NCBI GenBank assembly: GCA_910585615.1
Contig: CAJUFO010000024.1
Location: 1-55,905 of the forward strand
DNA from: an uncultured Acetatifactor sp.
GTDB lineage: Bacteria > Bacillota > Clostridia > Lachnospirales > Lachnospiraceae
DNA: 55,905 nucleotides
Direction of reading: 5' to 3'
This document shows positions 24,498-34,146 of this stretch, piece by piece. Each line of letters opens with the position of its first letter. Positions within the stretch are counted from its first letter, which is position 1. The notes beneath the pieces are model-generated. The model was given only the letters and a program-made list of their open reading frames with translations, made no database searches and had not been told where the DNA came from. The translations under genes and the position numbers were made by a program.

Positions 24498-24528
24498 AAT
24501 GGTCTCCTCTCTTTTTCGGATATATCTG

Positions 24529-24762
24529 TCAATTCCAGTATGTGCTGGAGCTGCTGACGATTTTCGTCTCCCCATCCTCCGTTGTGGAATAGATTCTGGT
24601 GGTCCCCCACCACTGGGCGCTTGTGTCGCCCTCCCTGACATCGTAGGAATAGGACGCCTCCGCGCTCAGCCCGGGATGCTTTTTCACAAGGGCCTCAAAG
24701 GCCCTGGAGATTGTTCCCTCCGTATGGGTTGTAATGGAAACATTATACCATACTTTTCCCAT
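24529..24762 (-). CDS. Hypothetical small protein
   Basis: A 77-residue protein I do not recognise. It has no membrane segment or cysteines and is rich in Ser, Thr and Tyr: VWYNVSITTHTEGTISRAFEALVKKHP, then SYSYDVREGDTS and STTEDGETKIVSSSSTYWN. The alternating pattern suggests a small alpha/beta fold. It lies 31 bases upstream of the dehydrogenase gene on the same strand. No clear ribosome site is visible, which lowers confidence, but the codon pattern is normal and no longer frame competes. Confidence 0.45.
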   Translation of the reverse strand: MGKVWYNVSITTHTEGTISRAFEALVKKHPGLSAEASYSYDVREGDTSAQWWGTTRIYSTTEDGETKIVSSSSTYWN

Positions 24763-24804
24763 CGCGGCACATTTTTATCACAGGAATCCGCCCCCTTTTA
24801 AAGG

Positions 24805-24833
24805 TTGACAGATTGACGGCCGGCAGATATGAT
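24805..24833 (+). promoter_or_regulatory. Promoter of GH125 gene
   Basis: TTGACA (24805-24810) and TATGAT (24828-24833) with a 17-base spacer, 60 bases before the start codon. Confidence 0.7.
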
Positions 24834-24893
24834 TAGAGAAAGGCCCGGAGAGGGCGGACCAGACAGAGTCTGACAAAGAAACGGAGGAAAATC

Positions 24894-26177
24894 ATGACGA
24901 TACCGGAGGCATTGAAGAACAGAGCAAAAAAGCTGGAGGCATATTACCAGGCCCACTACAGCGCGCTGGCGCCGCTGGCGGCCCAGTGTTTCCTGAACAC
25001 CATGGAGACCACGGTGAAGCAGTCGGAGGACGGAGGGTACTTCGTCATCACCGGCGACATCCCCGCCATGTGGCTGCGGGATTCCGCGGCCCAGGTGAGG
25101 CCCTATGTGAAGTATGCCGGAGAGGACGGCCGGCTCCAGGAGATTCTGGAGGGCATCATCGCCAGGCAGGCGAAGATGGTCTGCGTAGACCCCTATGCCA
25201 ATGCTTTTAACGAAAGCGCCAACGGGGCGGGGGCGGGATACGAGGACGAGACTTTGGAGAACGCCCATGTGTGGGAGCGCAAGTATGAGGTGGACTCCCT
25301 CTGCGCCCCTCTTTATCTGGGGTACTATTACTGGAAGGAGACGGGGATCGACAGGATATTTACGGAGGAATTCCATGAGATGATCCGGGAGATCGTCCAT
25401 ACCTTTACCGTGGAGCAGGACCACAGGAACTCCCCCTACTTCTTCCGGCGCTACAACTGCGTGAAGACGGACACCCTGCCCTGTAAGGGGAAGGGCCGTC
25501 CTGTGAACGTCACGGGCATGACATGGTCGGGCTTCCGCCCCTCGGACGACACCTGCTGCTTCGGCTACCTGATTCCCTCCAACATGATGGCGGTGCAGGC
25601 GCTGGGCTTCGGGGCGGAGATCTGCAGGGAGTGCTACGGGGACGAGGCCCTGGCGAAGGAGTGCGGGGAGCTTGCGGAGGAGATCCGGGACGGCATCGAG
25701 ACCTACGGAGTGGTGGAGCATCCCAAGTACGGGAAGATATACGCCTACGAGACGGACGGCTTCGGCAACCACATCCTGATGGACGATGCCAATTCCCCCA
25801 GCCTGCTGGCCATGCCCTATCTGGGGTATTGCGGTAAGGATGATACGGTATACCGGAATACCCGCAGGTTCCTTCTGTCGGCTGACAACCCTTATTACTA
25901 TGAGGGCAGCCTGGCAAAAGGGATGGGGAGCCCCCATACGCCCGCGGGCTTCGTATGGCATATCGGCATCACCATGCAGGCCTTGACCTCCGACGACAGG
26001 GAGGAGATACTGCAGTGCCTGGATATGCTGGCAAAGACCCACGCCGGGACCAACTACATGCACGAGTCCTTCGACCCCTCCGCGCCGGAGGAGTTCACCA
26101 GGCCCTGGTTCGCCTGGGCCAACACCCTGTTCGCGGAGCTGCTGGACAGGTTGATGGAAGAGGGCTTTTTCGCCTGA
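24894..26177 (+). CDS. GH125 exo-alpha-1,6-mannosidase
   Basis: A 427-residue glycoside hydrolase family 125 enzyme, the metal-independent exo-alpha-1,6-mannosidases that trim host N-glycan-type mannosides. Characteristic segments are FVITGDIPAMWLRDSAAQVRPYV, CVDPYANAFNESANGAG, KYEVDSLCAPLYLGYYYWKETG, TGMTWSGFRPSDD and HESFDPSAPEEFTRPWFAWANTLFAELL. Length and order fit the full family domain. No signal peptide is present, so it acts on imported oligosaccharides. The ribosome site is ACGGAGGAAAATC. It is convergent with the TetR gene and apparently monocistronic. Confidence 0.93.
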   Translation: MTIPEALKNRAKKLEAYYQAHYSALAPLAAQCFLNTMETTVKQSEDGGYFVITGDIPAMWLRDSAAQVRPYVKYAGEDGRLQEILEGIIARQAKMVCVDPYANAFNESANGAGAGYEDETLENAHVWERKYEVDSLCAPLYLGYYYWKETGIDRIFTEEFHEMIREIVHTFTVEQDHRNSPYFFRRYNCVKTDTLPCKGKGRPVNVTGMTWSGFRPSDDTCCFGYLIPSNMMAVQALGFGAEICRECYGDEALAKECGELAEEIRDGIETYGVVEHPKYGKIYAYETDGFGNHILMDDANSPSLLAMPYLGYCGKDDTVYRNTRRFLLSADNPYYYEGSLAKGMGSPHTPAGFVWHIGITMQALTSDDREEILQCLDMLAKTHAGTNYMHESFDPSAPEEFTRPWFAWANTLFAELLDRLMEEGFFA

Positions 26178-26259
26178 TGTGAGGCGCGGAAAGACCGGGC
26201 GGCGGACTGGATCCAGTGTGAGGGGACATTGCCGGAAAGGGCGGGGGAAGGAGCTGGCC

Positions 26260-26826
26260 TCAATCCATCCCCAGCCCTCTCTCCAGAATCCTGGTGCAGA
26301 CATCCGCCATGGCCTCCGGGCTTGGCGCGTCCGGCTGGGACAGCCAGGTCTCGATGACGCCAGTGCAGCCGGACACGGCGAAGGCCTCCATGTAACAGCC
26401 GTCGCTGTCGGCCTGCCTGGCGGTGAAGATGCTGTCCAGCCGCTCCTTTACCAGGTTCTTCAGCCGGTTCACGAAGGCCAGATCCCCGTGGGGCCCGATC
26501 ATGGCCCTGACCACCGCCCTGTGCCGTTCCAGGAAGGAGAAGATTTCCAGCAGCGTGGCCCGGGACGCATGGACCGGGGTATCCGGCTTCAGCGTCCGGT
26601 CGATGATGCCATGGAATTCCAGGAACAGCTCGTCCTCCAGCTGCGCCAGCATGTCATAGACATCGCTGTAGTGCAGATAAAAGGTCCCCCGGTTGATGTC
26701 CGCCAGGTCGGACAGCTCCTTCACGGAGATATCCTTCACATCCTTGGTCTCCATCAGCTGCATCAGTCCCTGCAGCAGCAGGGCTTTGGTTCTCCGGACT
26801 CTCCGGTCCGTCTTCGCGTCTGCCAT
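26260..26826 (-). CDS. TetR/AcrR-family transcriptional regulator
   Basis: A 188-residue regulator. The N-terminal helix-turn-helix spans about residues 8-55 (RRTKALLLQGLMQLMETKDVKDISVKELSDLADINRGTFYLHYSDVYDML), a standard TetR reading head. The remaining helices form a ligand-binding domain of the Bacillus YxaF/AcrR-like kind. It is divergent from the MMPL transporter gene with about 250 bases between, so it probably represses that operon and itself. An AGGAGG site lies 9 bases before the ATG. Confidence 0.9.
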   Translation of the reverse strand: MADAKTDRRVRRTKALLLQGLMQLMETKDVKDISVKELSDLADINRGTFYLHYSDVYDMLAQLEDELFLEFHGIIDRTLKPDTPVHASRATLLEIFSFLERHRAVVRAMIGPHGDLAFVNRLKNLVKERLDSIFTARQADSDGCYMEAFAVSGCTGVIETWLSQPDAPSPEAMADVCTRILERGLGMD

Positions 26827-26898
26827 CGCATGATTCCTCCTTTTCGCTCGCCACGGGTATTTCTAAACATTTCATAAATATGCGACACTTCCCGCCGC

Positions 26899-26964
26899 AA
26901 ATGTCCAGAAAGATACATTTCCCCCAAAACTGTTTATTGCGCTTCTCTCTGTTTCCATTATAAT
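26899..26964 (+). promoter_or_regulatory. TetR-MMPL divergent control region
   Basis: TTGCGC (26937-26942) and TATAAT (26959-26964), spacer 16, face the MMPL gene. Just upstream, AAATGT and ACATTT form a perfect 6-bp inverted repeat separated by 10 bases (about 26900-26921), a candidate TetR operator. On the other strand a weaker TTGCGG/TTATGA pair faces the TetR gene. Confidence 0.45.
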
Positions 26965-27079
26965 TACATTTGAAGAATAAATCAACTGTTGTTAAGTAAA
27001 AAACAGAAATATGTTTTATGGACGGCTGCCGGAAAACGCGCCGAGGGCTGGCAACAGAGAAAGGCAATGGCATTTTTTT

Positions 27080-29746
27080 ATGGAAACGGAAAAAGAGAAG
27101 AAGGACAATTCTTTCATGATGCGGCTCTCCACCCTCATCGTGGATAAGCGGAAGGGCTTCTACCTGGTGTTCATCCTGTTGATTCTGTACAGCGTGCTCA
27201 CCATGGATAAGGTGAAGGTCAACAACGACCTGACCTCCTACCTGCCGGATACCACGGAGACCCGCCAGGGGCTGGACCTGATGGATGAGCAGTTCCTTAC
27301 ATACGGCACTGCCCGTATCATGGTCTGCAATGTGACCTATGAGGAGGCCAAGGGGCTCTCGGAAGAGCTCCGGGAGATGGACGGGGTGGCGATGCTGGAC
27401 TTCGAGGACACGGAAGAGTACTACCACGACATGGAGGCCCTGTTCAAGGTGACCTTTGACGGGGAGGCGGGAGACGAGACGGCGCAGGAGCATCTGGACA
27501 GCGTGCTGGAGGCCCTGTCCGGGTACGATGTGTACTATTCCTCGGACATCGGCCAGGAGGAGCGGGACGCGGCGGATCTAAGCAATGACATGATCGTCAT
27601 CCTGCTGCTGGCAGGGGTGGTCATCGTGGCGGTGCTGCTGTTCACCTCCACCACCTATGCGGAGATCCCCGTGTTCCTGATGACATTCATCGTGGCGGCC
27701 ATCCTGAACAAGGGGACCAATTACTGGTTCGGCACCATCAGCTTCGTGACGGATTCCATCGCCGTGGTGCTGCAGCTGGCGCTGGCCGTGGACTATGCCA
27801 TCATCCTCTGCCACCGGTTCATGGAGGAGCACGAGGACAAGGAGGCCAGGGAGGCCGTGATCGTGGCCCTGAGCAAGGCCATCCCGGAGATTTCCTCCAG
27901 CTCCCTGACCACGGTGTCCGGCATGGTGGCCATGATGTTCATGCAGTTTAGGATCGGCTATGACATGGGCATCGTGCTGGCAAAAGCCATCGTACTGAGC
28001 CTGATCTCCGTGTTCTTCCTGATGCCCGGGCTGCTGCTGACCTTTGCCAAGGCCATAGACCATTCCCATCACAAAAGCTTCGTGCCGAACATCACGGCCG
28101 TGGGGAAGTTCTGCGTGCACACCAGGTTCGTCATACCGCCCGTGCTGGTGGTGGCGGTGATCGCCGGGGCGGTGCTTTCCGGCAGGGCGGATTATGTGTA
28201 CGATGTGAACACGCTGCAGTCCAAGAACATGAGCGAGAACAAATTCTCCGTGGAGATGGTGAACAGGAACTTCGGCACCGTGAACCAGCTGGCGGTCATC
28301 GTGCCAGGCGGCGACTATGAAAAGGAGGGACAGCTGCTGCGGGAACTGGAGCGTCTGCCGGAGGTGGATTCCTGCATGGGCCTGGCCAACATCGAGGCCA
28401 TGGACGGCTATGTGCTGACGGCCCAGCTCTCCCCCAGGGAGTTCGCGGAGCTGATCGACATGGACATCGAGGTGGCGAACCTCCTCTACTCCGCCTATGC
28501 GGTGGACGACAGCAATTACGGGGCGCTGCTGGGCGGCATCAACGAGTACAAGGTACCGCTGATCGACATGTTCCTCTTCATCTACGACCAGAAGGAGCGG
28601 GGGAACATCACGCTGGAGGACGACCTGGAGGAGACGCTGACGGATGCCTACTCCCAGATCAGCATCGCAAAGAACCAGCTGCTGGGGGAGCGGTGCAGCC
28701 GCTTCGTGCTGGAGCTGTCCGTGCCCTCGGAGGGGGAGGAGACCTATGCCGCCCTGGAGCGGATCCGGGGGGTGGCGGCGAAATATTATGGCGATGAGGA
28801 GGTCTACCTGGTGGGCAATTCCACCAGCAACAAGGATCTGAGCGATTCCTTTGTCATGGACAACAATATCATCACCATTCTGACGGCCCTGTTCGTCATG
28901 GCGATCCTGCTGTTCACTTTCCAGTCCGCGGGGCTGCCCGTGCTGCTGGTGGTGACGATCCAGGGGAGCATCTGGATGAACTTCTCCCTGCCATATCTCA
29001 CGGGAGAGGTGGTGTACTTCCTGGGATACCTGGTGGTGTCCGCCATCCAGATGGGGGCCACGATAGACTATGCTATTGTAATAACAAGCCGGTACATGGA
29101 ACTGAAGACCTATATGCCCATCAAAAAGGCGATTGTGGAGACCCTGAACCAGGCGTTCCCCACAATCGTCACCAGCGGCTCCATGCTGGTGGCGGCGGGC
29201 TTCATCATCAGCAATGTGTCCAGCAACGCGGTGGTGGCGGCCATCGGGCTTGCCCTGGGCCGGGGGACATTGACGTCCATCGCGCTGGTGCTGCTGGCCC
29301 TGCCCCAGACGCTGCTGATCGGAGACATCATCATCGAAAAGACGGCGTTCACCTTGAAGCGTGAGACGATCAAGCCGCTGCCCTCAGGCGGCAGGATACG
29401 GATGAGCGGCCACATCAAGGGCTATGTGAACGGTGTCATAGACGGGGAGTTCTCCGGCGTGATCGACGGCGAGATGGGGGCCGTGGTGCGGGCGAAGGAC
29501 AGCGTGGAGCAGCTTCGGGAATATAAAGTGGAGGCCGGGGAGGCGCAGCCCAGGCTGGCGGTGGAGGACGGAGACGCCGGGGAGCCTGGGGAAGACCTGC
29601 CGGAGGGAGAAGCAGAGGAAGACCTGCGGGGGCCCGATGGCGTAGGAGCGGACGGCTTTGCGTGGACAGTAGACGGAAGCGGAAAAGGCAGAGGCGGAGA
29701 GCCGGAAGAAGACGGAGAACAGGAGGCGGCGGATCATGAAGCGTAG
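27080..29746 (+). CDS. MMPL/RND-family transporter
   Basis: An 888-residue inner-membrane protein built as two homologous halves, each with one membrane helix, a large extracytoplasmic domain and about five membrane helices. The first half has MIVILLLAGVVIVAVLLFTSTTY, VVLQLALAVDYAIILCHRF and SSSLTTVSGMVAMMFMQFRIG. The second has NIITILTALFVMAILLFTF, SAIQMGATIDYAIVITSRYMELK and TIVTSGSMLVAAGFIISN. The Asp residues in AVDYAI and TIDYAI are at the proton-relay position of RND/MMPL proteins. The last 120 residues are an acidic, low-complexity cytosolic tail. Export of lipids or of the downstream surface protein's ligand is possible; substrate is unknown. The ribosome site is weak (AAAGG), so the start is uncertain; MMRLS 13 codons later is an alternative. 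Confidence 0.87.
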   Translation: METEKEKKDNSFMMRLSTLIVDKRKGFYLVFILLILYSVLTMDKVKVNNDLTSYLPDTTETRQGLDLMDEQFLTYGTARIMVCNVTYEEAKGLSEELREMDGVAMLDFEDTEEYYHDMEALFKVTFDGEAGDETAQEHLDSVLEALSGYDVYYSSDIGQEERDAADLSNDMIVILLLAGVVIVAVLLFTSTTYAEIPVFLMTFIVAAILNKGTNYWFGTISFVTDSIAVVLQLALAVDYAIILCHRFMEEHEDKEAREAVIVALSKAIPEISSSSLTTVSGMVAMMFMQFRIGYDMGIVLAKAIVLSLISVFFLMPGLLLTFAKAIDHSHHKSFVPNITAVGKFCVHTRFVIPPVLVVAVIAGAVLSGRADYVYDVNTLQSKNMSENKFSVEMVNRNFGTVNQLAVIVPGGDYEKEGQLLRELERLPEVDSCMGLANIEAMDGYVLTAQLSPREFAELIDMDIEVANLLYSAYAVDDSNYGALLGGINEYKVPLIDMFLFIYDQKERGNITLEDDLEETLTDAYSQISIAKNQLLGERCSRFVLELSVPSEGEETYAALERIRGVAAKYYGDEEVYLVGNSTSNKDLSDSFVMDNNIITILTALFVMAILLFTFQSAGLPVLLVVTIQGSIWMNFSLPYLTGEVVYFLGYLVVSAIQMGATIDYAIVITSRYMELKTYMPIKKAIVETLNQAFPTIVTSGSMLVAAGFIISNVSSNAVVAAIGLALGRGTLTSIALVLLALPQTLLIGDIIIEKTAFTLKRETIKPLPSGGRIRMSGHIKGYVNGVIDGEFSGVIDGEMGAVVRAKDSVEQLREYKVEAGEAQPRLAVEDGDAGEPGEDLPEGEAEEDLRGPDGVGADGFAWTVDGSGKGRGGEPEEDGEQEAADHEA

Positions 29747-32700
29747 CAACAGAAGCAGACGGATGGCATGGATGGCATTGGCGGGCATCCTGGCCCTACA
29801 GGACGCGCTGCCGGTATGGGCCGCGGAGCCGACGGCATTCGAACAGCTGATTTCCGGGGACAGCGCCGGGGAGGGGCAGAAACCAGAGAGCGAATACATT
29901 AGGATATCCATAGCCACGGAGGAGGATTTGGCCCGGCTGGCCCTGGACTGCCAGGTGGACGCCTGGTCCAGGGATAAGTATGTGACCCTGGAGAACGACA
30001 TTGTCCTGCGGGAGCATCGCGGCCTGACCATCCCCAGTTTCGGCGGCATCTTCGATGGCGGGGAGCATACGGTTTCCGGTCTGGAGCTTGCTGCCGACGG
30101 CTCCGCTGTGGGGCTGTTCCGCTATGTGCAGGAGGGCGGCGTGGTGCGGGGCCTTGCCCTGTCGGGGACGGTGGCTCCCGGCGGCAGCAAGAGCCAGGTG
30201 GGGATACTGGCCGGGATCAACTACGGCAGGATCGAGAACTGCAGCGTCTCCGGGAACGTGGCCGGGGCGGAGGACGTGGGCGGCATCGCCGGGGCCAACA
30301 GGGCCACGGGGGAAATCCGCCGCTGCCAATCCGCGGCCTATGTCACAGGCGACCACTGCGCGGGGGGCATCTGCGGCAGCAACCAGGGGACGATCAACAA
30401 TTGCCAGAACCTGGGCAGCGTCAATACCCACAGCACGGAGGTGAGCTATAGCATAGAAGACATCACCATGGAGGGAATCGAGGACATCAACAGCGCGAAA
30501 AATGTGGCGGTGCACACGGACACGGGAGGGATTGCCGGTTACTCGGATGGAAAAATCTATTATTGCGCCAATTCCGGCACGGTGGGCTACCAGCATGTGG
30601 GCTACAATACCGGGGGCATCGTGGGCAGGCTCCACCAGGGCTATCTGCAGAACTGCACCAACACGGGACATGTGCTGGGCAGGAAGGACGTAGGCGGCAT
30701 CGCGGGGCAGCTGGAGCCTTTCCTGGAGATTCAGTACCTGAACGACAAGTTGGGAGAGCTGGACAGGGAGACGGAGGTGTTCTTCAACCTGCTGGAGGCG
30801 GCCCATGAGGACATCAGCGGCTATGGCGGGGAGGCGGCGGAGCTGTCAAGGAGCATCAGCGGCCATCTCAACACCGCTTCCGCGGCGGGCGCAGGCCTCA
30901 CCGGGACGGCAGGTGAGCTGTGGTACATCTACAACCAGGAGCTGACGGGGATAGGCGATGATTTGAGCCGTTTGAACGGGGAGTGGAGGGGCCAGGCACA
31001 GAACGACAGGGACCAGGCGGAGGCCGGGACGGCAGGAACAGGGACGGATGAATCCGGAATAGAGGAATCCGGGACGGAGGCGTCCGGAATCAACCTCACC
31101 GGAGAGGTGTACATCGGAGACATGCAGACAGAGCAGGAATCCGGAGAGGGGAATCCGGCCGGTCAGGAGGGAGCCGGAGGACAGGATTCCGGGGAAAGTG
31201 CCGGGGTACCGTCTGAGGGACAGGCGCAGGAGGCTTCGGCTGCACGGACAGAAGCGGAGGATGCGGCGGAACAGGAAGTTAAGCCAAAGGATTCGTCAGA
31301 AGGCGAAGAGGCCGGGGCAGATGCCGGGGAAGAGGACGGAGGGCAGAATCCCGGCGGAGGCGCTGACGGAAGCCATATCTTTGAGGGCGATATAGGCTGG
31401 CCCGACTCTGACGAAACAGATCCTGATTGGCCGGATTTCAACAAACCGGGCATGGATAAGCCGGATCTTGACTTCCCCAATTTCGACAAGACAGACATCG
31501 ACAAGGCAGATATCGAGAAGCTGGGAAAGGACATAGAGAGCTACATGGCGGCCCTGCGCAGGTTCGGCGAGGGCGTGGGCACCCATCTGGGCACCATCAC
31601 CTCCGCCACCAGCGACCGCAGCGGCGGCATTGGGGACAATCTGCAGACCCTGAACCAGGAGCTGGAAGCGGCGGGGAATGACCTGCTCCGGCTGGCGGAG
31701 GTGCTGCAGCAGGGCGGGGACAGGACTTCCGCCGATGTGGACGCCCTGCTGGCCCAGGCCAAGGTGGTGCGCCGCTGCATCAACGAGCTGCGGGACGACC
31801 TGTTCCGCTATGAGGGCATCACGGTGGAGGACGCCTCGGACGAGGCCGCAGGCGGCGACCTGGAGAACCTGGGGGCGGAGCAGCCCCAGGAGGCCTACTA
31901 TGACACCACCTCTTTCCAGCAGGGGAAGATCACCCTCTGCATCAACCAGGGGACTGTGGAGGCGGACACCAATGTGGGCGGCATTACCGGGCTGATAGCC
32001 ACGGAATACGACTTCGACCCGGAGGACGACATCACCCTCACCGGAGCGGAGAGCTTCCGCATCGAGCAGTCCGTAAAGGCCGTGGTGCGGGAGAGCCGCA
32101 ACCTGGGCACCATAACGGGCAAGAAAGACTATGTGGGAGGAGTCGTGGGCAAGGCGGATTTCGGCGCGGTGGTCTCCTGCGAGTCCTACGGGGCGGTGGA
32201 GAGCACGGGCGGGAGCTTTGTGGGCGGCATAGCCGGTTCCTCGGACTACTGCGTCAGGAGCTGCTATGCGATGGGCCCTGTGTCCGGGGAGACCTATGTG
32301 GGCGGCATCGCGGGCCGGGGCTGCGACATCTTCTACAGCTATGCCTACCCGGAAATCGATTGCTCCGGAGAGAGGGCAGGCTCCGTGGCGGGGTGGCTTC
32401 GGGAAGAGGGAATCCTCTGGGGGAACTATTATGTCCAGGGGAACGTGCCCGGCGTAGATTCCGTGGGCTACGAAAGCGGCGCTGCGCCCCTGCCTTATGA
32501 GGAGTTCTGCCGCCTGGAGGGCGTGCCGGAGGCGTTCTCGGAATTCACGGTGAGCCTGCAGGCGGATGGCCGGGAGCTGGCCTCGTTCCGATGCGCCTAC
32601 GGCGGTGCCATCGACGGGAGCCTGATTCCCCAGGTGCCCGAAAAGGAGGGATATTACGGCACATGGCCTGATTTTGACTGGGATTTCGTCACCGGGAACC

Positions 32701-33299
32701 AGGTGCTGGAGGCACGGTACGAGAGATGGGTCACTTCCCTGGCCAGCGAGGAAAAGGATGCGGAGGGCAGGCCGCTGGTGCTGGTGCAGGGAGAGTTCCT
32801 GCCGGAGAGCAGGCTGAAGCTGGAGCAGGGGCCGGAGGGCGGCACGAGGCTCTCCGTGTGGCTGGACGGCCGGGAGCCTGACAGCGTCTACGAATCCGGG
32901 CTTCTGGTGCGGGCGCTCTGTGAGGATGCGGAGCATACTACAGTGGAGCTTTGGACAGGGAACGGCTACCAGGCGGTTGAGAGCAGCACGGTGGGAAGCT
33001 ATGTGGAATTCTCCATGGAGGGAGAGGGGACGTTCCGGCTGGCTCCTGTGGAGGAGGACAATGGAAAGCTTGTGGCGATTGCCTGCGCCGGAGGATGCGC
33101 GGCAGTGGCGGCGCTATTGATTCTGCTGATTGGAAAAGCCAGGAAGCGCCGTGGGAAGCCTGGGAGAAAGGGGATGGAACAGCAGGAGAAATCCGTGAGG
33201 AAGCGGAAAAAGCGCCAGGAAAAGCCTGCGGGAAAGCGGATGCGGCAGACAGGCGAAGAAGCGGTTGGAGAGGAGGGCGATGACAAGGGCAATATATGA
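29736..33299 (+). CDS. Surface protein with GLUG-like repeats, membrane-anchored
   Basis: A 1187-residue exported protein. A signal peptide (MKRSNRSRRMAWMALAGILALQDALPVWA) is followed by about ten GLUG-like repeats in two blocks (residues about 100-330 and 720-880), with recurring VGGIAG, VGGIVG and VGGITG cores. Between them are two helical stretches and a 170-residue Gly/Glu/Asp-rich linker. The linker ends in short DKxD-type repeats (MDKPDLD, FDKTDID, KADIEK). The C-terminus has a membrane helix (LVAIACAGGCAAVAALLILLIG) and a strongly basic tail, not an LPXTG signal. The gene overlaps the MMPL transporter by 11 bases, so the two are coupled and probably form one envelope machine. The role is unknown; adhesion or an accessory to transport are possible. 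Confidence 0.8.
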   Translation: MKRSNRSRRMAWMALAGILALQDALPVWAAEPTAFEQLISGDSAGEGQKPESEYIRISIATEEDLARLALDCQVDAWSRDKYVTLENDIVLREHRGLTIPSFGGIFDGGEHTVSGLELAADGSAVGLFRYVQEGGVVRGLALSGTVAPGGSKSQVGILAGINYGRIENCSVSGNVAGAEDVGGIAGANRATGEIRRCQSAAYVTGDHCAGGICGSNQGTINNCQNLGSVNTHSTEVSYSIEDITMEGIEDINSAKNVAVHTDTGGIAGYSDGKIYYCANSGTVGYQHVGYNTGGIVGRLHQGYLQNCTNTGHVLGRKDVGGIAGQLEPFLEIQYLNDKLGELDRETEVFFNLLEAAHEDISGYGGEAAELSRSISGHLNTASAAGAGLTGTAGELWYIYNQELTGIGDDLSRLNGEWRGQAQNDRDQAEAGTAGTGTDESGIEESGTEASGINLTGEVYIGDMQTEQESGEGNPAGQEGAGGQDSGESAGVPSEGQAQEASAARTEAEDAAEQEVKPKDSSEGEEAGADAGEEDGGQNPGGGADGSHIFEGDIGWPDSDETDPDWPDFNKPGMDKPDLDFPNFDKTDIDKADIEKLGKDIESYMAALRRFGEGVGTHLGTITSATSDRSGGIGDNLQTLNQELEAAGNDLLRLAEVLQQGGDRTSADVDALLAQAKVVRRCINELRDDLFRYEGITVEDASDEAAGGDLENLGAEQPQEAYYDTTSFQQGKITLCINQGTVEADTNVGGITGLIATEYDFDPEDDITLTGAESFRIEQSVKAVVRESRNLGTITGKKDYVGGVVGKADFGAVVSCESYGAVESTGGSFVGGIAGSSDYCVRSCYAMGPVSGETYVGGIAGRGCDIFYSYAYPEIDCSGERAGSVAGWLREEGILWGNYYVQGNVPGVDSVGYESGAAPLPYEEFCRLEGVPEAFSEFTVSLQADGRELASFRCAYGGAIDGSLIPQVPEKEGYYGTWPDFDWDFVTGNQVLEARYERWVTSLASEEKDAEGRPLVLVQGEFLPESRLKLEQGPEGGTRLSVWLDGREPDSVYESGLLVRALCEDAEHTTVELWTGNGYQAVESSTVGSYVEFSMEGEGTFRLAPVEEDNGKLVAIACAGGCAAVAALLILLIGKARKRRGKPGRKGMEQQEKSVRKRKKRQEKPAGKRMRQTGEEAVGEEGDDKGNI

Positions 33300-33340
33300 A
33301 AACCCTCAAAAGAGCAGTTTCCATTTTCCGGAATTTCCTG

Positions 33341-33386
33341 TATAATGGATCTTAGACAATAGAATCCTGCATTTGGATTCTATTGT
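33341..33386 (+). promoter_or_regulatory. Promoter and palindromic operator of chromate transporter
   Basis: A TATAAT at 33341-33346 with a weak TTTCCA -35 (33318-33323) precedes a perfect 12-bp inverted repeat: ACAATAGAATCC (33356-33367) and GGATTCTATTGT (33375-33386). A further half-site AGAATCCTATTG lies near 33401. The palindrome covers the expected start of transcription. A closely related palindrome lies on the esterase promoter at 54455-54484. Confidence 0.65.
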
Positions 33387-33435
33387 AGAACTTGGATAAA
33401 AGAATCCTATTGAACTTAACTGGAGGACCATCTTC

Positions 33436-34002
33436 GTGAGGAAAAAGAACACCCTGCTCCAACTGTTCCTGAATATGCTCTATATCAGCGCGTTCACCTT
33501 TGGAGGCGGCTTCGTCATCATCACCCTGATGAAGCGGAAATTCTGCGACGAGATGGGCTGGCTCGAAGAGAAGGAGATGCTGGACATCACGGCGCTGGCC
33601 CAGTCCTCGCCGGGGGCCATCGCGGTGAACGCTGCCATCCTGGTGGGCTGGAAGCTGGCCGGGGCAGCGGGCATGGCCGTGGCCGTGACGGGGACCATTA
33701 TCCCGCCCATCGCCATCCTGTCGGCCATCTCCTATATCTACGAGGCCTTTGCCTCCAACGTATACGTGGGCTACGTGCTGAAAGGGATGCAGACCGGAGT
33801 GGTGGCCGTGCTCTTCGATGTGGTGTACACCATGGGGGCCGGGGTGGTGAAGGCCAAGTCCTGGCTGAACTATGGCCTGATGGCAGCGGCATTCCTGGCC
33901 ACGGCAGTGTGGAAGATAAATGTGGTATACATCATCCTGGCAGCGGTGGCCGTGGGTATCCTGTCCCGGGGATATGCGAAGTGGAGGGAAGGAAAGCCCT
34001 GA
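33436..34002 (+). CDS. Chromate transporter-like protein, first half
   Basis: A 188-residue ChrA-domain membrane protein of the short, paired type. The N-terminus LLQLFLNMLYISAFTFGGGFVIITLMKRKFCDEMGWLEEKEMLDITALAQSSPGAIAVNAAILVGWKLAG has the conserved FTFGGG and SPG-A-N motifs. Several further membrane helices follow. Short ChrA proteins work as pairs with opposite membrane topology; the partner is encoded just downstream. The substrate may be chromate/sulfate or another anion. The start is GTG with GGAGGACC upstream. Confidence 0.88.
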   Translation: MRKKNTLLQLFLNMLYISAFTFGGGFVIITLMKRKFCDEMGWLEEKEMLDITALAQSSPGAIAVNAAILVGWKLAGAAGMAVAVTGTIIPPIAILSAISYIYEAFASNVYVGYVLKGMQTGVVAVLFDVVYTMGAGVVKAKSWLNYGLMAAAFLATAVWKINVVYIILAAVAVGILSRGYAKWREGKP

Positions 34003-34090
34003 GCCGGTGCAGGGCAAGGGGCGCGGAATGGAAGCCGTGCCCCTTGGCACGCCGTGAGGCGGCTGCCGGGGTGAAAAGCGTTCTGCATCG

Positions 34091-34124
34091 GTCCTGCCGT
34101 ATGTGCCGCTGCAGACGGCAGGAC
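34091..34124. other. Hairpin between the two chromate transporter halves
   Basis: GTCCTGCCGT (34091-34100) pairs perfectly with ACGGCAGGAC (34115-34124). The 144-base gap is unusual for paired ChrA genes, which normally overlap or nearly touch. The hairpin could adjust the ratio of the two products. Confidence 0.45.
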
Positions 34125-34146
34125 GGGAAGTCTGGAAAGGAGAGTC

